A stretch of DNA of 64,000 bases from an uncultured Clostridia bacterium (GTDB lineage Bacteria > Bacillota > Clostridia > Christensenellales > UBA1242). The DNA lies in assembly GCA_934754475.1 (NCBI GenBank), contig CAKVHV010000003.1, positions 124,001-188,000 of the forward strand, read 5' to 3'. The notes under the pieces are model-generated. The model made no database searches. It was not told where the DNA came from and saw nothing but the letters and a program-made list of their open reading frames with translations. Both the position numbers and the translations under genes were made by a program. Below are positions 33,644 to 43,800 of the stretch, piece after piece; within the stretch, counting starts at the first letter, position 1, and every line of letters starts with the position of its first letter.

Positions 33644-35296
33644 TTAGAATAAACCGCTAATTTTCCCCGAATTAGTAATCTTCATGTTAACACCGGCAGG
33701 GACTTTGCTAAGTCCAGGCATTAACATCATGTCTCCCGCAAGTGCCACCAAAAACTCCGCTCCGCCACGAATTTCGATGTCCCTAATTGTTACATCAAAA
33801 TCTACCGGCGCACCAATGAGTTTTGGATTGTCAGATAATGAATATTGAGTCTTGGCAATAACAATTGGGAGTTTGTCTAGTTTTAGTTTGTTAATAACTT
33901 CCAAACTCTCTTTCGCCTTTGGGCTAAGAACTGCTTTGTTTGCCCCGTATACACGTGTGCAAATATCATTTATTTTCTTTTCGACACTATCGTTTAAATC
34001 ATAACTATATGCAAAGTTTGAGTTGTCTTTTTCGCACATCTCTTTGACTTTGTTTGCAAGGTCAATAGCGCCAGTTCCGCCCAAAGCCCACGCATCATTA
34101 ATTGCATATGTAACGTGCATATTATCAAGTGTTTTGGTAACAAATTCAACTTCGTTTTGGCTGTCCGTAATGTATTTATTAAGTGTAACAACGAGTGGAA
34201 GTTTGTATACGTTTTTAATAATATCAACATGTCTAATTAAGTTGCCAATTCCAGACTTGAGTGCATCCATATTTTCTTGTTTCAAGTCGTTTTTGTCCGC
34301 ACCGCCATGTAGTTTGAGTGCTTGAATTGTCGCAACTAGACATACACAATTAGGTCTAAGAGATGCAACTCTGCATTTAAGGTCAAGGAACTTTTCCGCT
34401 CCCAAATCCGCACCAAATCCCGCTTCGGTTATTGTATATTTTGCTAGTGTCATGCTTAACTTTGTAGCAGTTATGCTATTACACCCGTGCGCGATGTTTG
34501 CAAAAGGTCCTAGGTGAACAATGGCTGGTGTCCCTTCCAATGTTTGAACCAAGTTTGGTTGCATTGCATCTTTGAGAAGTATTGCCATGGCATCTGCAAT
34601 ATGTAAATCTTTGGCATATACAGGCTTTCCGTTTTTCTTGAGTGCAACTATAATATTTCCGAGTCTGCGTTTCAAGTCATTAATGTCTTTGGATAGACAC
34701 ATAATAGCCATAATTTCGCTTGCGGCAGTAATAGTGAAGTTGTCTTCACGTGGAGTTTCCTTTTTGGTTTGTCCAACAGTCACACTACGCAAAGCCCTAT
34801 CGTTTAAATCCAAGCACCTGTGAAATAAAATTTTGTCGGGGTCAATTCCAAGTTCGTTGCCTTGAAAAATATGATTGTCTATCATAGCGCAAAGTAGGTT
34901 GTTTGCACTAGTAATTGCATGAAAATCTCCATTGAAATGAAGATTTATATCTGCCATAGGAATAACTTGGCTTCTGCCACCGCCAGTCGCTCCACCTTTT
35001 ACTCCAAAAACGGGTCCAAGTGAAGGCTCTCTTAATGCTAAACAAACACTGTCTCCCATGCTATTTAACGCATCGGCAATACCAATTGAAACGGTTGTTT
35101 TTCCAATCCCGGCACTAGTAGGATTAATGGCAGTAACCAAAACCAACTTGCTATCTTCTCTTGGATTTGGCTTTTTGTTAATCTTGGCTTTCAAGTCGCC
35201 ATACATAACAAGTTCTCTAGGCTTTAATCCTAATTTTTTGGCTATATTTTTAATCTTTTGTGGTTTTACGCTTTCGGCAATTTCAATATCTGTCAT
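33644..35296 (-). CDS. fhs: Formate-tetrahydrofolate ligase
   Basis: A 550-residue one-carbon enzyme joining formate to tetrahydrofolate with ATP. Typical features are the N-terminal helix IKNIAKKLGLKPRELVMYG, the P-loop-like INPTSAGIGKTTVSIG (usual GEGKTT here GIGKTT), LREPSLGPVFGVKGGATGGGRSQV and the DINLHFNGDFHAITSANNLL region, with LPGLSKVPAG near the C-terminus. Length matches the family. AAGGAG lies seven bases before the ATG. It sits second in a five-gene minus-strand operon behind an exported protein gene. Confidence 0.96.
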   Translation of the reverse strand: MTDIEIAESVKPQKIKNIAKKLGLKPRELVMYGDLKAKINKKPNPREDSKLVLVTAINPTSAGIGKTTVSIGIADALNSMGDSVCLALREPSLGPVFGVKGGATGGGRSQVIPMADINLHFNGDFHAITSANNLLCAMIDNHIFQGNELGIDPDKILFHRCLDLNDRALRSVTVGQTKKETPREDNFTITAASEIMAIMCLSKDINDLKRRLGNIIVALKKNGKPVYAKDLHIADAMAILLKDAMQPNLVQTLEGTPAIVHLGPFANIAHGCNSITATKLSMTLAKYTITEAGFGADLGAEKFLDLKCRVASLRPNCVCLVATIQALKLHGGADKNDLKQENMDALKSGIGNLIRHVDIIKNVYKLPLVVTLNKYITDSQNEVEFVTKTLDNMHVTYAINDAWALGGTGAIDLANKVKEMCEKDNSNFAYSYDLNDSVEKKINDICTRVYGANKAVLSPKAKESLEVINKLKLDKLPIVIAKTQYSLSDNPKLIGAPVDFDVTIRDIEIRGGAEFLVALAGDMMLMPGLSKVPAGVNMKITNSGKISGLF

Positions 35297-35325
35297 GGGT
35301 GTTCTCCTTTGTTTTTTGAATTTTA

Positions 35326-36270
35326 TTAATAAACATCATTTGGACCATAAATGTCACTAAATGCTTCTCTAAAGTATCTACGACTATTCTCGACAGTAAG
35401 TGGTTTTGGCTCGCCCACATCGCTTAGTAATACTAGTGGTGACCTGCCAGTTGTGTCGCCTTGATAATTTGTGCCAATATCGTCGTTTGTATAAGGCAAA
35501 AATGCTTGAAGTCCGTGGAATACAATTGTAAATGTAATTACACATTCGGCATGTACGTTTGTAAGTTCCTTGCCAGAAAGTGTCAAAACTGCATCGTCTA
35601 GGAATCCAACAGAAACATTATCCTTAAGTCCGCCTACATCTAGTAGTTCGTACTTTCCAGCATCTGAGAATGTCTGATTCTTTTTGACATAGTAGAAAAA
35701 GTGGTCGTCGTCTGAGTCTTTTTCGTCTTCGCCATATGTTTTGTAGTTGTAATCTTTGTCAAAAACCCATTCGCCTTCGTTTCCGGCAATTTCGTCTTTT
35801 AGTCTTGCTTTGACTTGAGACCAGACGTTATCGTAAACTTCCTTAGCGACTTGTGAAAAATGTCCATCGGGGTCAACAACAGTAATCATTATTCTTGCTC
35901 TCAAGATTGCCCCGGTCATATAATAAACGGTGGTCTTGTCGTTGTCTACTCTTTCAAACTCAGCACCTTGAACAACCGCTCTTGCACCAAGGTGTAAGTT
36001 CATGCCGGGATACAAATAATCCCAACCCGGTGGGGTGGTCATGGATAAGTTTCCAGCCTTGCTAGTTTCTTTGACTCCCGAAGAGTCAGAAAAATAAAGA
36101 TAGACCGGGCCACCCATATAAAGGACTTCACTTGACCATGTAGACCCATTAAACCACGCAAGTGTGGCAACAGTTGTTATACATGTAATTATGAAGACCG
36201 CAATATAACACGAAAGTATTATAAAAAACTTTCTTTTGTTTTTTGAAACCTTTTTCTTCTTCTTTTTCAT
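35326..36270 (-). CDS. Exported or membrane-anchored protein, possibly TasA/camelysin-like
   Basis: A 314-residue protein with a very basic N-terminus (MKKKKKKVSKNKRK), one hydrophobic segment at about residues 15-40 (FFIILSCYIAVFIITCITTV) and then TLAWFNGS, an AWF motif often seen just after the signal of TasA/CalY-type fibre proteins. The large outside part is beta-rich and acidic in the middle (EDEKDSDDDHFFYY). No full family match by eye. A promoter's -10 box ends only eight bases before the ATG and no Shine-Dalgarno sequence is present, so the message may be nearly leaderless. It heads the operon with fhs, 29 bases upstream of it. Confidence 0.65.
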   Translation of the reverse strand: MKKKKKKVSKNKRKFFIILSCYIAVFIITCITTVATLAWFNGSTWSSEVLYMGGPVYLYFSDSSGVKETSKAGNLSMTTPPGWDYLYPGMNLHLGARAVVQGAEFERVDNDKTTVYYMTGAILRARIMITVVDPDGHFSQVAKEVYDNVWSQVKARLKDEIAGNEGEWVFDKDYNYKTYGEDEKDSDDDHFFYYVKKNQTFSDAGKYELLDVGGLKDNVSVGFLDDAVLTLSGKELTNVHAECVITFTIVFHGLQAFLPYTNDDIGTNYQGDTTGRSPLVLLSDVGEPKPLTVENSRRYFREAFSDIYGPNDVY

Positions 36271-36278
36271 ATATTTAT

Positions 36279-36307
36279 ATAATAAACAAATAATGTTACT
36301 TAGTCAA
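36279..36307 (-). promoter_or_regulatory. Promoter of the fhs operon
   Basis: TTGACT, a 17-base spacer and TATTAT on the minus strand. The predicted transcription start is about two bases before the ATG at 36270. Confidence 0.7.
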
Positions 36308-36374
36308 ACTAATTAGTTTTATATTTCGAAAAATTAAAAATTATTTTGACAAAATTTGCATTAGTCATAAATAC

Positions 36375-36403
36375 TTTACAAATCACATAAAGTTTGATAT
36401 ACT
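36375..36403 (+). promoter_or_regulatory. Promoter of the CNNM/CBS gene
   Basis: TTTACA, a 17-base spacer and TATACT, about 65 bases before the start codon. Confidence 0.75.
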
Positions 36404-36468
36404 ATTATCATTCAAGTCCAAAACGCATGTTTTGAGACAGTTTTTATTAAAGGAGATAATTAAATAAA

Positions 36469-37908
36469 ATGGAACCAGTGCCGACGGGACAGTTGTGTGC
36501 AATAACAATAGGGGGAGTTAATATTTGGCTATTCATTCTAGCGATTATTTTGCTTGGATGCTCAGCATACTTTTCTGCAAGTGAACTTGCATTTACAACT
36601 GTTAATCAAATCAGGCTTAAGAATTTGGCAGACAACAAAGTTAGGGGAGCAAGAAAGGCAATCTATATTGTAGAGCATTACAACAAGACTCTGTCTACAA
36701 TACTAATCGGAAACAACTTGGTTAATATTGGAACGACAACAATTTGTGCTTACATATTTAGTGTGCTTGTTAGAGACCCCGCGCTTGCCAATATTCTCAA
36801 CACAATTATAATGACTCTAATCATTCTTACTTTTGGAGAAATTTTGCCTAAGACTCTAGCAAAAACAGACCCACAAAAATTCGCACTTAGAACAAGTGGA
36901 ATTATGTACTTGCTTATGAAAATATTGACACCAATTTCATTCTTGTTTATCAAGATGCAATCGGTTGCAACCAAGAAAGCAAAAAACCCAAGTGACGACG
37001 AACCAACAGTCACGGAAGGTGAACTCGAAAGCATAATTGATACAATGGAAGAAGAAGGTGTTATTGGTCATGACAATGCGGATATGATGCAAGGAGTGCT
37101 TGATTTGCAAACTCATACAGCATACGACATAATGACACCAAGAGTAGACGTTTCTGCCATAAACTATACCGAAAGTGTCAAAAACATACAAGATGTATTT
37201 ATGGATACAATGTATTCAAGATTGCCAGTTTATGATGAAACAATAGACAAAATAATAGGTGTACTTAATCAAAAAGACTTTTTCAAAGCGATGCTATCGG
37301 GCGAAAAAATCTATATCAAAAAGATTATGACCGAGCCACTATTTATTAATGAAAATATGAAGGTCGACGAAGTAATTCGAAAGATGCAATCAAGCAAAAA
37401 ACATATGGCAATAGTGCTTGATGAACATGGTGGAACTAGCGGTATTGTTTGTATGGAAGATGCCATTGAAGAAATGGTCGGCGAGATTTATGATGAACAC
37501 GATGATGAAGTCAAAGAATTGGTAGACAAAAAGAACGATACAGAATATATCGTAGACCCAGATATGGATGTCAAAGATTTGTTTGAAATGCTTGAGATTG
37601 AGCATTTGCCAGACACTGACTATTCGTCGGTTGGCGGATTCTTGTTTGACTTGTCCGAAGAACTTCCAGTTCAAGGCAAAGTGATAGTTTATAAGACAAT
37701 TGACGAAAGAATTGTTGATGGTGTTTATGTTTCAGTTAATGTTGAATTGCACTTTACTTTGACCAAAGTAGAAGACAATCGTATCAAGGAAATTTTGGTT
37801 AAAGTTGTGGATATTGATACACCAATTGAAGAAAAACCTTTGGAAGCATTAATTGAAAAGCACAAAAAGAAAAGACAAAAGAAAGATAAAGAAAAATCTG
37901 AAGAATAA
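36469..37908 (+). CDS. CNNM-CBS-CorC family membrane protein (HlyC/CorC type)
   Basis: A 479-residue protein with a CNNM membrane domain (about residues 15-160, four hydrophobic segments, with FSASELAFTTVNQIRLKN and LTFGEILPKTLAKTDP). A linker VTEGELESIIDTMEEEGVI follows, then two CBS domains (IMTPRVDVSAI and IMTEPLFINENMKVDE) and a CorC_HlyC transporter-associated domain from about residue 360. Relatives in Bacillota (YhdP, MpfA) are magnesium exporters or Mg-homeostasis factors; the CBS pair senses nucleotides. The C-terminal tail is lysine-rich. AGGAG lies 13 bases from the ATG, longer than usual. A very long hairpin terminator follows. Confidence 0.92.
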   Translation: MEPVPTGQLCAITIGGVNIWLFILAIILLGCSAYFSASELAFTTVNQIRLKNLADNKVRGARKAIYIVEHYNKTLSTILIGNNLVNIGTTTICAYIFSVLVRDPALANILNTIIMTLIILTFGEILPKTLAKTDPQKFALRTSGIMYLLMKILTPISFLFIKMQSVATKKAKNPSDDEPTVTEGELESIIDTMEEEGVIGHDNADMMQGVLDLQTHTAYDIMTPRVDVSAINYTESVKNIQDVFMDTMYSRLPVYDETIDKIIGVLNQKDFFKAMLSGEKIYIKKIMTEPLFINENMKVDEVIRKMQSSKKHMAIVLDEHGGTSGIVCMEDAIEEMVGEIYDEHDDEVKELVDKKNDTEYIVDPDMDVKDLFEMLEIEHLPDTDYSSVGGFLFDLSEELPVQGKVIVYKTIDERIVDGVYVSVNVELHFTLTKVEDNRIKEILVKVVDIDTPIEEKPLEALIEKHKKKRQKKDKEKSEE

Positions 37909-37921
37909 TTTTTGATTAAAA

Positions 37922-37998
37922 TGATTTGCATGTGATATGGTTTTCACTCACCAAAAAGGTGGTGTGAGACCAAAAAATCATATGCAAATTTTTTTTGA
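37922..37998 (+). terminator. Long hairpin terminator
   Basis: ATTTGCATGTGATATGGTTT pairs over most of its length with a matching downstream arm ending CATATGCAAAT, with the inner stem CTCACC/GGTG around AAAAA, then eight T residues. It separates the CNNM gene from typA; the rest of the 37909-38219 gap holds the typA promoter and an AT-rich leader. Confidence 0.85.
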
Positions 37999-38044
37999 TT
38001 TTATAAAATGTTTTTAATTTTATAAAATTTTTTTATAAAAGTAC

Positions 38045-38073
38045 TTTTCAAATGCTTTTAGTTGTGATAGAAT
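38045..38073 (+). promoter_or_regulatory. Probable promoter of typA
   Basis: TTTTCA, a 17-base spacer and TAGAAT, giving a leader of about 140 AT-rich bases. Confidence 0.5.
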
Positions 38074-38219
38074 ACTACGTAATTTTTTATTGAACCAAAT
38101 TATAAGACAATTTTTTGATTGTTTTATTTTTTGAATTTAAATTTGAAAATTGGATAAAATTTGGATTTAAAAGTGTAAGTTTGCACAAAATTCAAAATAG
38201 AATTTAGGAGAAAAAATTT

Positions 38220-40046
38220 ATGCAAAATGTAAGAAATGTGGCAATAATTGCCCACGTTGACCATGGCAAAACAAGTTTGGTAAACGAACTTTTGAAACAA
38301 GGTCATGTATTTAGAGACAATCAAGTTATTGAAGATAGAGTTATGGATAGCAATGCTCTTGAAAAGGAAAGGGGAATTACAATTCTTTCCAAAAACACTG
38401 CTGTTATGTTTGAAGGAACTAAGATTAATATTGTCGACACCCCAGGACACGCTGACTTCGGTGGCGAAGTTGAACGTGTACTCAAAATGGTTGATGGTGT
38501 AATTTTGGTGGTTGATGCCTTTGAAGGTCCAATGCCACAAACAAGATTCGTTCTTCAAAAAGCACTTGAACTTAATCATAAAGTTATCGTTGTTGTTAAC
38601 AAAATCGACAAACCCGAAGCAAGACCTAAGGAAGTTGTTGACGAAGTTCTTGAATTACTTCTTGACCTTAATGCCAACGAAGAGCAACTAGAGAGTCCAT
38701 TCGTATTCTGTTCTTGTAGACAAGGTGTTGCTAGTTTGGATGCTGACAAGCCGGGAGTAGATATGCAACCTTTGTTTAAGACAATTGTAGATTATATCCC
38801 AGCTCCACATTGTGATGTCAATGCACCTTTTCAAATGCTAGTTAGTTCTAGTGAACATAATGATTACTTGGGCAAACTATCTATTGGAAAGATTGAACGT
38901 GGTGTAATTCACGTAAACGATACAGTCGATGTAACAAACTACTATGGCGAGTGCAAAGCCAAGCCTTTCAAGGTTGTTAATATCTTTGCTTTCGAAGGAC
39001 TTAAGAGAGTTCCTTTGACCGAAGCAAGTGCGGGAGACATTGTTTGTCTTGCGGGTAGCCCAGATGTAACAATCGGTGATACAATTTGTGACAAATCAAT
39101 GGTCGAAGCAATTCCTTTTGTTAAAATAAGCGAACCTTCCGTTCAAATGACTTTTAGTGTAAACAATAGTCCTTTTGCCGGAAAAGAAGGCAAATATTGT
39201 ACTTCAAGACATCTAAGAGATAGACTTTACAAAGAGAGCATTAGGGATTTGAGTCTCAAAGTGTTTGATACAGATAGTGCAGATAGTTTCACCGTTCTTG
39301 GTAGGGGCGAGATGCACATATCTATTTTGATAGAAAATATGCGTAGAGACGGATATGAATTCCAAGTTTCTATGCCAAAAGTGTTATTCAAAGAAATTGA
39401 CGGAGTTAAATGCGAACCAATAGATAGATTCGTAGCCGACGTTCCCGAAGATGCAGTTGGTGCTGTTATGTCAGAAATCGGAAACCGCAAAGGCGAACTA
39501 GTTACAATGACTACACATGGCAGTCGTACAAGACTAGAATTCTTGATTCCTTCAAGGGGATTGTTTGGTTACAAATCTCAATTCCTAACCGATACAAAGG
39601 GCGAAGGAATTATGTCTAGTGTATTCGAAAAATATGACGTATTTAAGGGAAATATTGAAAGACGTAGTTATGGCGCACTTATCGCTTACGAAAATGGCGA
39701 AGCATGTCAATACGGATTATATAACTCTCAAGAAAGGGGTAGATTATTTATAACCCCAGGTACTCAAGTTTATGGCGGAATGATAGTAGGTATGAATCCT
39801 AAGGGTGTAGATATTGTTGTCAATGTTTGCAAGAAAAAACAATTAACAAATATGCGTTCTTCAGCAAGCGACGATGCTCTTAGACTAGAAGCACCTAAGA
39901 TTATGACTTTGGAAGAAAGTTTGGAATTCTTGGATGATGACGAACTTTTGGAAGTTACTCCAAAGAGCCTTAGACTTAGAAAAATCGTTCTTGACCACGT
40001 TACTCGTGGAAGAATGGACTTCCGTAAGAAAAATAACATCGAATAA
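38220..40046 (+). CDS. typA: Ribosome-associated GTPase TypA/BipA
   Basis: A 608-residue translational GTPase. G-motifs are [10 protein letters not shown] (residues 11-20), the switch with [20 protein letters not shown] and [13 protein letters not shown]-like domains III and V and the TypA-specific C-terminal domain follow, with [13 protein letters not shown] and [16 protein letters not shown], the latter a hallmark of TypA. It acts in 50S assembly and stress adaptation. Length is normal. AGGAG lies nine bases before the ATG. It is monocistronic, with a terminator downstream. Confidence 0.97.
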   Translation: MQNVRNVAIIAHVDHGKTSLVNELLKQGHVFRDNQVIEDRVMDSNALEKERGITILSKNTAVMFEGTKINIVDTPGHADFGGEVERVLKMVDGVILVVDAFEGPMPQTRFVLQKALELNHKVIVVVNKIDKPEARPKEVVDEVLELLLDLNANEEQLESPFVFCSCRQGVASLDADKPGVDMQPLFKTIVDYIPAPHCDVNAPFQMLVSSSEHNDYLGKLSIGKIERGVIHVNDTVDVTNYYGECKAKPFKVVNIFAFEGLKRVPLTEASAGDIVCLAGSPDVTIGDTICDKSMVEAIPFVKISEPSVQMTFSVNNSPFAGKEGKYCTSRHLRDRLYKESIRDLSLKVFDTDSADSFTVLGRGEMHISILIENMRRDGYEFQVSMPKVLFKEIDGVKCEPIDRFVADVPEDAVGAVMSEIGNRKGELVTMTTHGSRTRLEFLIPSRGLFGYKSQFLTDTKGEGIMSSVFEKYDVFKGNIERRSYGALIAYENGEACQYGLYNSQERGRLFITPGTQVYGGMIVGMNPKGVDIVVNVCKKKQLTNMRSSASDDALRLEAPKIMTLEESLEFLDDDELLEVTPKSLRLRKIVLDHVTRGRMDFRKKNNIE

Positions 40047-40158
40047 TCTACAAAATTCGTCGATTACTAAAAATTTTTAAAAAGTTATGTAGGCAAAATT
40101 TGATTTCGATAATAAAATCTTAATTAAAAAACACATCGAATAATTTAATAAAAATATC

Positions 40159-40220
40159 AAAAACTAAGCAAAAAGAAGTTGTTTCAAAAGCCACTTCAAA
40201 ACCACTTGCTTAGTTTTTTT
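40159..40220 (+). terminator. Intrinsic terminator of typA
   Basis: AAAAACTAAGCA pairs with TGCTTAGTTTTT, enclosing an inner hairpin GAAGT/ACTTC, and ends in a T run, about 110 bases after the typA stop. Confidence 0.85.
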
Positions 40221-40490
40221 GTAACCCCATATTGCTTAATGTTTAATCAAAAATAAACTATGTTTGCATGATTGTAACCATGGTTATTAATTTATAACTA
40301 TCGCCCTGATTGTAGTATTTTAGGTTATCACAAATATATGTGTGGGGATATAAAAATTCACATGTTTATTGCTTGATTTTCTAAAAATTTCGCCCAAAAT
40401 ACAAATAGATATGGTGTATAATAATAAATGCCAAAATTAGTTTTTGTCAAGACGTGTGTGTTTTTTGACAAAATAAATTTTTCAAAATTT

Positions 40491-40525
40491 TTAATTCATA
40501 AATTCTTTATGAATTAATTTTTTTT
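40491..40525 (+). terminator. AT-rich hairpin with T tract
   Basis: TTAATTCATAAA pairs perfectly over 12 bp with TTTATGAATTAA around TTC, followed by eight T residues. All but two base pairs are A-T, so its strength as a terminator is uncertain. Confidence 0.5.
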
Positions 40526-40686
40526 GAAAACTACAAAATTTATTGATAATATATATATTTACTCAAAATTTGCAAAAACTATTTTTGCTAGAATTTGTGG
40601 CTTTAATACTAGATTTTTTACATATTTTTGCATAAAAATACAAAATGAGACAATTTAATTAATTTTTCTTTTGGTATCCAAATAAT

Positions 40687-40715
40687 TTGACAAGATTTTT
40701 TTTTAAATATAAACT
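40687..40715 (+). promoter_or_regulatory. Promoter of the giant gene with a T9 spacer tract
   Basis: A perfect TTGACA, a 17-base spacer and TAAACT, about 88 bases before the ATG. Nine consecutive T residues lie inside the spacer, so slippage would change the -35 to -10 distance. Confidence 0.65.
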
Positions 40716-40803
40716 AGTTATAGTATTATTATTTTTATGCGTGAGCGTGCGTGTTAAAATATAAAATTTAAAAAGTATTTGTATGCTTTGAAGGTAGGGT
40801 AAA

Positions 40804-43800
40804 ATGGAAGAAAGAGAAAGTAGCGAAAGAAAAAGTTTACTTATCAAAACTATTTTAATTATCATATTACTTTTGTTGTCGTTCTTGGCGACAATCCTTT
40901 ATGTGTATCTTTATCCAAAGACCACAGTAAATCTCTATAAGGATGACCCATCTCATCCTTATTCGTCGTTTACGATTAAAAGGTATTCCACCCTTTCTTC
41001 CTTGCCGGGAATCGAAAAGACTGGATATACATTCTTGTATTGGACGTATGACGATTGGAATGGCGAAAGGTTTGATTTAAACAAAGAGTTGGATTCCGAA
41101 GTAGTCAATCTTTATGCAAACTATACAGCCAATCAATGTGTTATCAACTACTACGTTCAAATGTATTCCGAAGTTGATGGCTACTACGATACAATTATTA
41201 AGACCGAGCCAATTCTATATGGCGATTCATATACAGTTTGGAACCCAGTTGACCGAAGCGGAAACTTACTTCCAGACTTCCCTGTTATGAATGGCTTCCA
41301 TTTTGCGGGTTGGACACTCGAAAAAATGGTTGACGAAAACGACACCGAACTAGAAGGCAAACTATACGTTCCAAATACTGAGCGCTTCTACACCCAACCA
41401 AGCGAAACTATGAACCTACATGCTTTCTATATGAAAAATAGATACTCGATTAATTTGCATACAGGTATCAAATACGAAATGAATGGCGGAGTTCCTGCTA
41501 GAGACGAAAATAACGAGTATATTATCAAAAATTCGGATAATGATGGAACTGCTAACACAGTTTTGAGTGATGAAGTTATCTTCCAACAATCTTTGGGAGA
41601 TATTGCCGAAAAATACAAAAACATAAATCTTAGTGTGGATGTCTATGGTGACGAAGCCGGCGAATATGAATTCCTAGGCTGGTACTTAGACTCTGATTAC
41701 AAAGTTTCAATTGATAGTCACGAACTAATTTTGCAAGTTGAAAGAACAACTGGTATTCCTTATTACGAATACGAATTAAATGGCGAGAAAATCAAAGTCT
41801 ATGCCAAAGTTGTTGGAACTAAGGAAGACGGAAGCGACGATTATGGCTTTGATATTTACTCCAAGTGGCAAAGAAAATCTTACAAAATCACATTAAACAA
41901 AAACTCAAATAGGTCAACAGGCAAACTTGAACCTATCTACCTATATAGAGTTAATTTTGACGAAAATGGCAATGCTCTAGGTTTTGGTACTTACTACAAT
42001 GACGGAGACGTTGCTACAAATACATACTTTACTTACGAAGGCTATGCAAATGGTGGTCACTACTCCAAAGTTAATTTGGAATATCGTGAGACTATGGGGT
42101 CAAAAAATGTTGTAGATAACAACTTTGTAACAAGTGTCAAAGATAGTTCTGGCAGACAAACATATAGACTAATCGGTTGGACAGATAGCGTTAATACCAA
42201 AAATGAAAATACCAAATGGTATTCAAGGTGGCAACAAATTGCTTGGTCTAAGGAATATGTAGAATCTGGAACAGACCAAAAACTACGTACTGGTGCTATT
42301 TCTTATGGCAATAGTGTGTATAGCCAAAATTTGAGCGAAGACGTAACTCTTTATGCTCAATGGTCACAATTATTTGATATAAAATTCGCTTATGCAAGCG
42401 GTTCAAATCAAGACAATTTTGTTTGGAGCGGAATCGAAGGCGAATGGTTTGTATTGCCAAATATGACAGATATTATCAATCGTCCAAATGGCAATGGTCA
42501 ACCATGGACAAAACAATACAACGATTTTGCCGGCTGGACAACTGGTACAAGTTCGCTTGCAACCAAATACTACGAAAGAATTAATGGCGAATTAAACCCA
42601 GAATACATTTATACAATCGGTAGAACAAGTGCTACACTTATTGTTCTATGGCAAAAAACACCTTATAAGGTAAGTTTCTATACAAATGACGGAACAAGCG
42701 ACATTTATACTACTTATGACCCAGTATATGGCGGAACATTCAGATACTATCCAGGTGCTCCAACAAGAGCGGGATACTTGTTTACTGGCTGGTCACAAAC
42801 CAAGTTTACAGATGGTCAGTATGCAAGACTAAGACGTGAATCCAAAGATAATGGAACAACAATCACGTCCGACAAAATGGCATATACATCTTCATCAAAC
42901 TTTCATATTACTGGAAATATGTCCTTTTATGCAAGTTGGACACCAGACTACATGATTGAGTACAATGCTAATGGTGGAACTTTCTCATCTTCGAGCAAAA
43001 CACTATATAGATATAGCGAAATCGTGTCTTCTTCCAAATCCCAACTTGATTTGAAAGCGAATATTTATGTCGGCAATAGAATTACTCTTACTAGAGAAGG
43101 CTATGACTTCAAAGGCTGGCAAATTAAGTGCGCCGACGGAACTTATGCAACCATTAAGTCAAGTTCAACCACAAGAACAACATTCGACTTTTATGACAAC
43201 AAATTCTATAGTTATAGAGCCGAAGGTGTCAAGGTTGACGAAAATAACAAAACCCAATTTGTAATGGATAATAACACTGTAGTTTTACAAGCACTTTGGG
43301 AAGCTAAAAAGTTCAAAATTACAATTATTGATACACGTGCAAATGGCACAAACTCAAATACAAGAGTTGACGAAGTTAGATATGACGACTTGTATACTTT
43401 CCCAATCGAAGATAGTCTAGGTGTTAACTACAATACAAAAATCGGCTACAAACTCGTTGGATTCTCAACAACAAGAGATGGCACTGGCACAAGATATGAT
43501 GTTACTTATGTAGATGGCAGTCCAGTTATGCCAACTATCGGTGGCGAAGAATCAAAGATTAAATCTAACTTGACATTCTATACAATTTACGAACAAAAAG
43601 ATATAACCTTGGAGTACTATCTCAAGAGCGACGATGGTGCAGAGATAGGCTTTAGACCAAGTGACACAAATGTCACTGCACCGGGCAAAATTAGTTATGG
43701 TCAAACACTTGTTCTGCCAACTGTAACATCGGCAGATATTACTAGTGCTGGCATTAATACAAAATACAAATTCAAATACTGGTACTACCTAGAAAATGGC

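Larger units (their letters stand above)
40221..40803 (+). promoter_or_regulatory. Long AT-rich regulatory gap before the giant gene
   Basis: No protein gene is seen here. The stretch holds a perfect 12-base palindrome TAACCATGGTTA (40275-40286), a TATAAT box at 40417-40422 without a good -35, and an inverted repeat TTTGTCAA/TTGACAAA (40443-40472). It also holds a perfect AT-rich hairpin with T tail (40491-40525), the likely promoter of the giant gene (40687-40715) and a GCGTG-rich patch (40739-40754). The amount of symmetric sequence suggests regulated expression. Confidence 0.55.

Noticed and set aside
38104..38133. Terminator-like hairpin in the typA leader (AAGACAAT with ATTGTTTT, then T run)
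   Set aside because: The stem has one G-C pair and one wobble, too weak to call a terminator in DNA this AT-rich.
40659..40865. Minus-strand 68-codon frame over the giant-gene promoter
   Set aside because: It overlaps the start and membrane-anchor codons of the giant gene, has no ribosome-binding site and a low-complexity product; it is a shadow frame.
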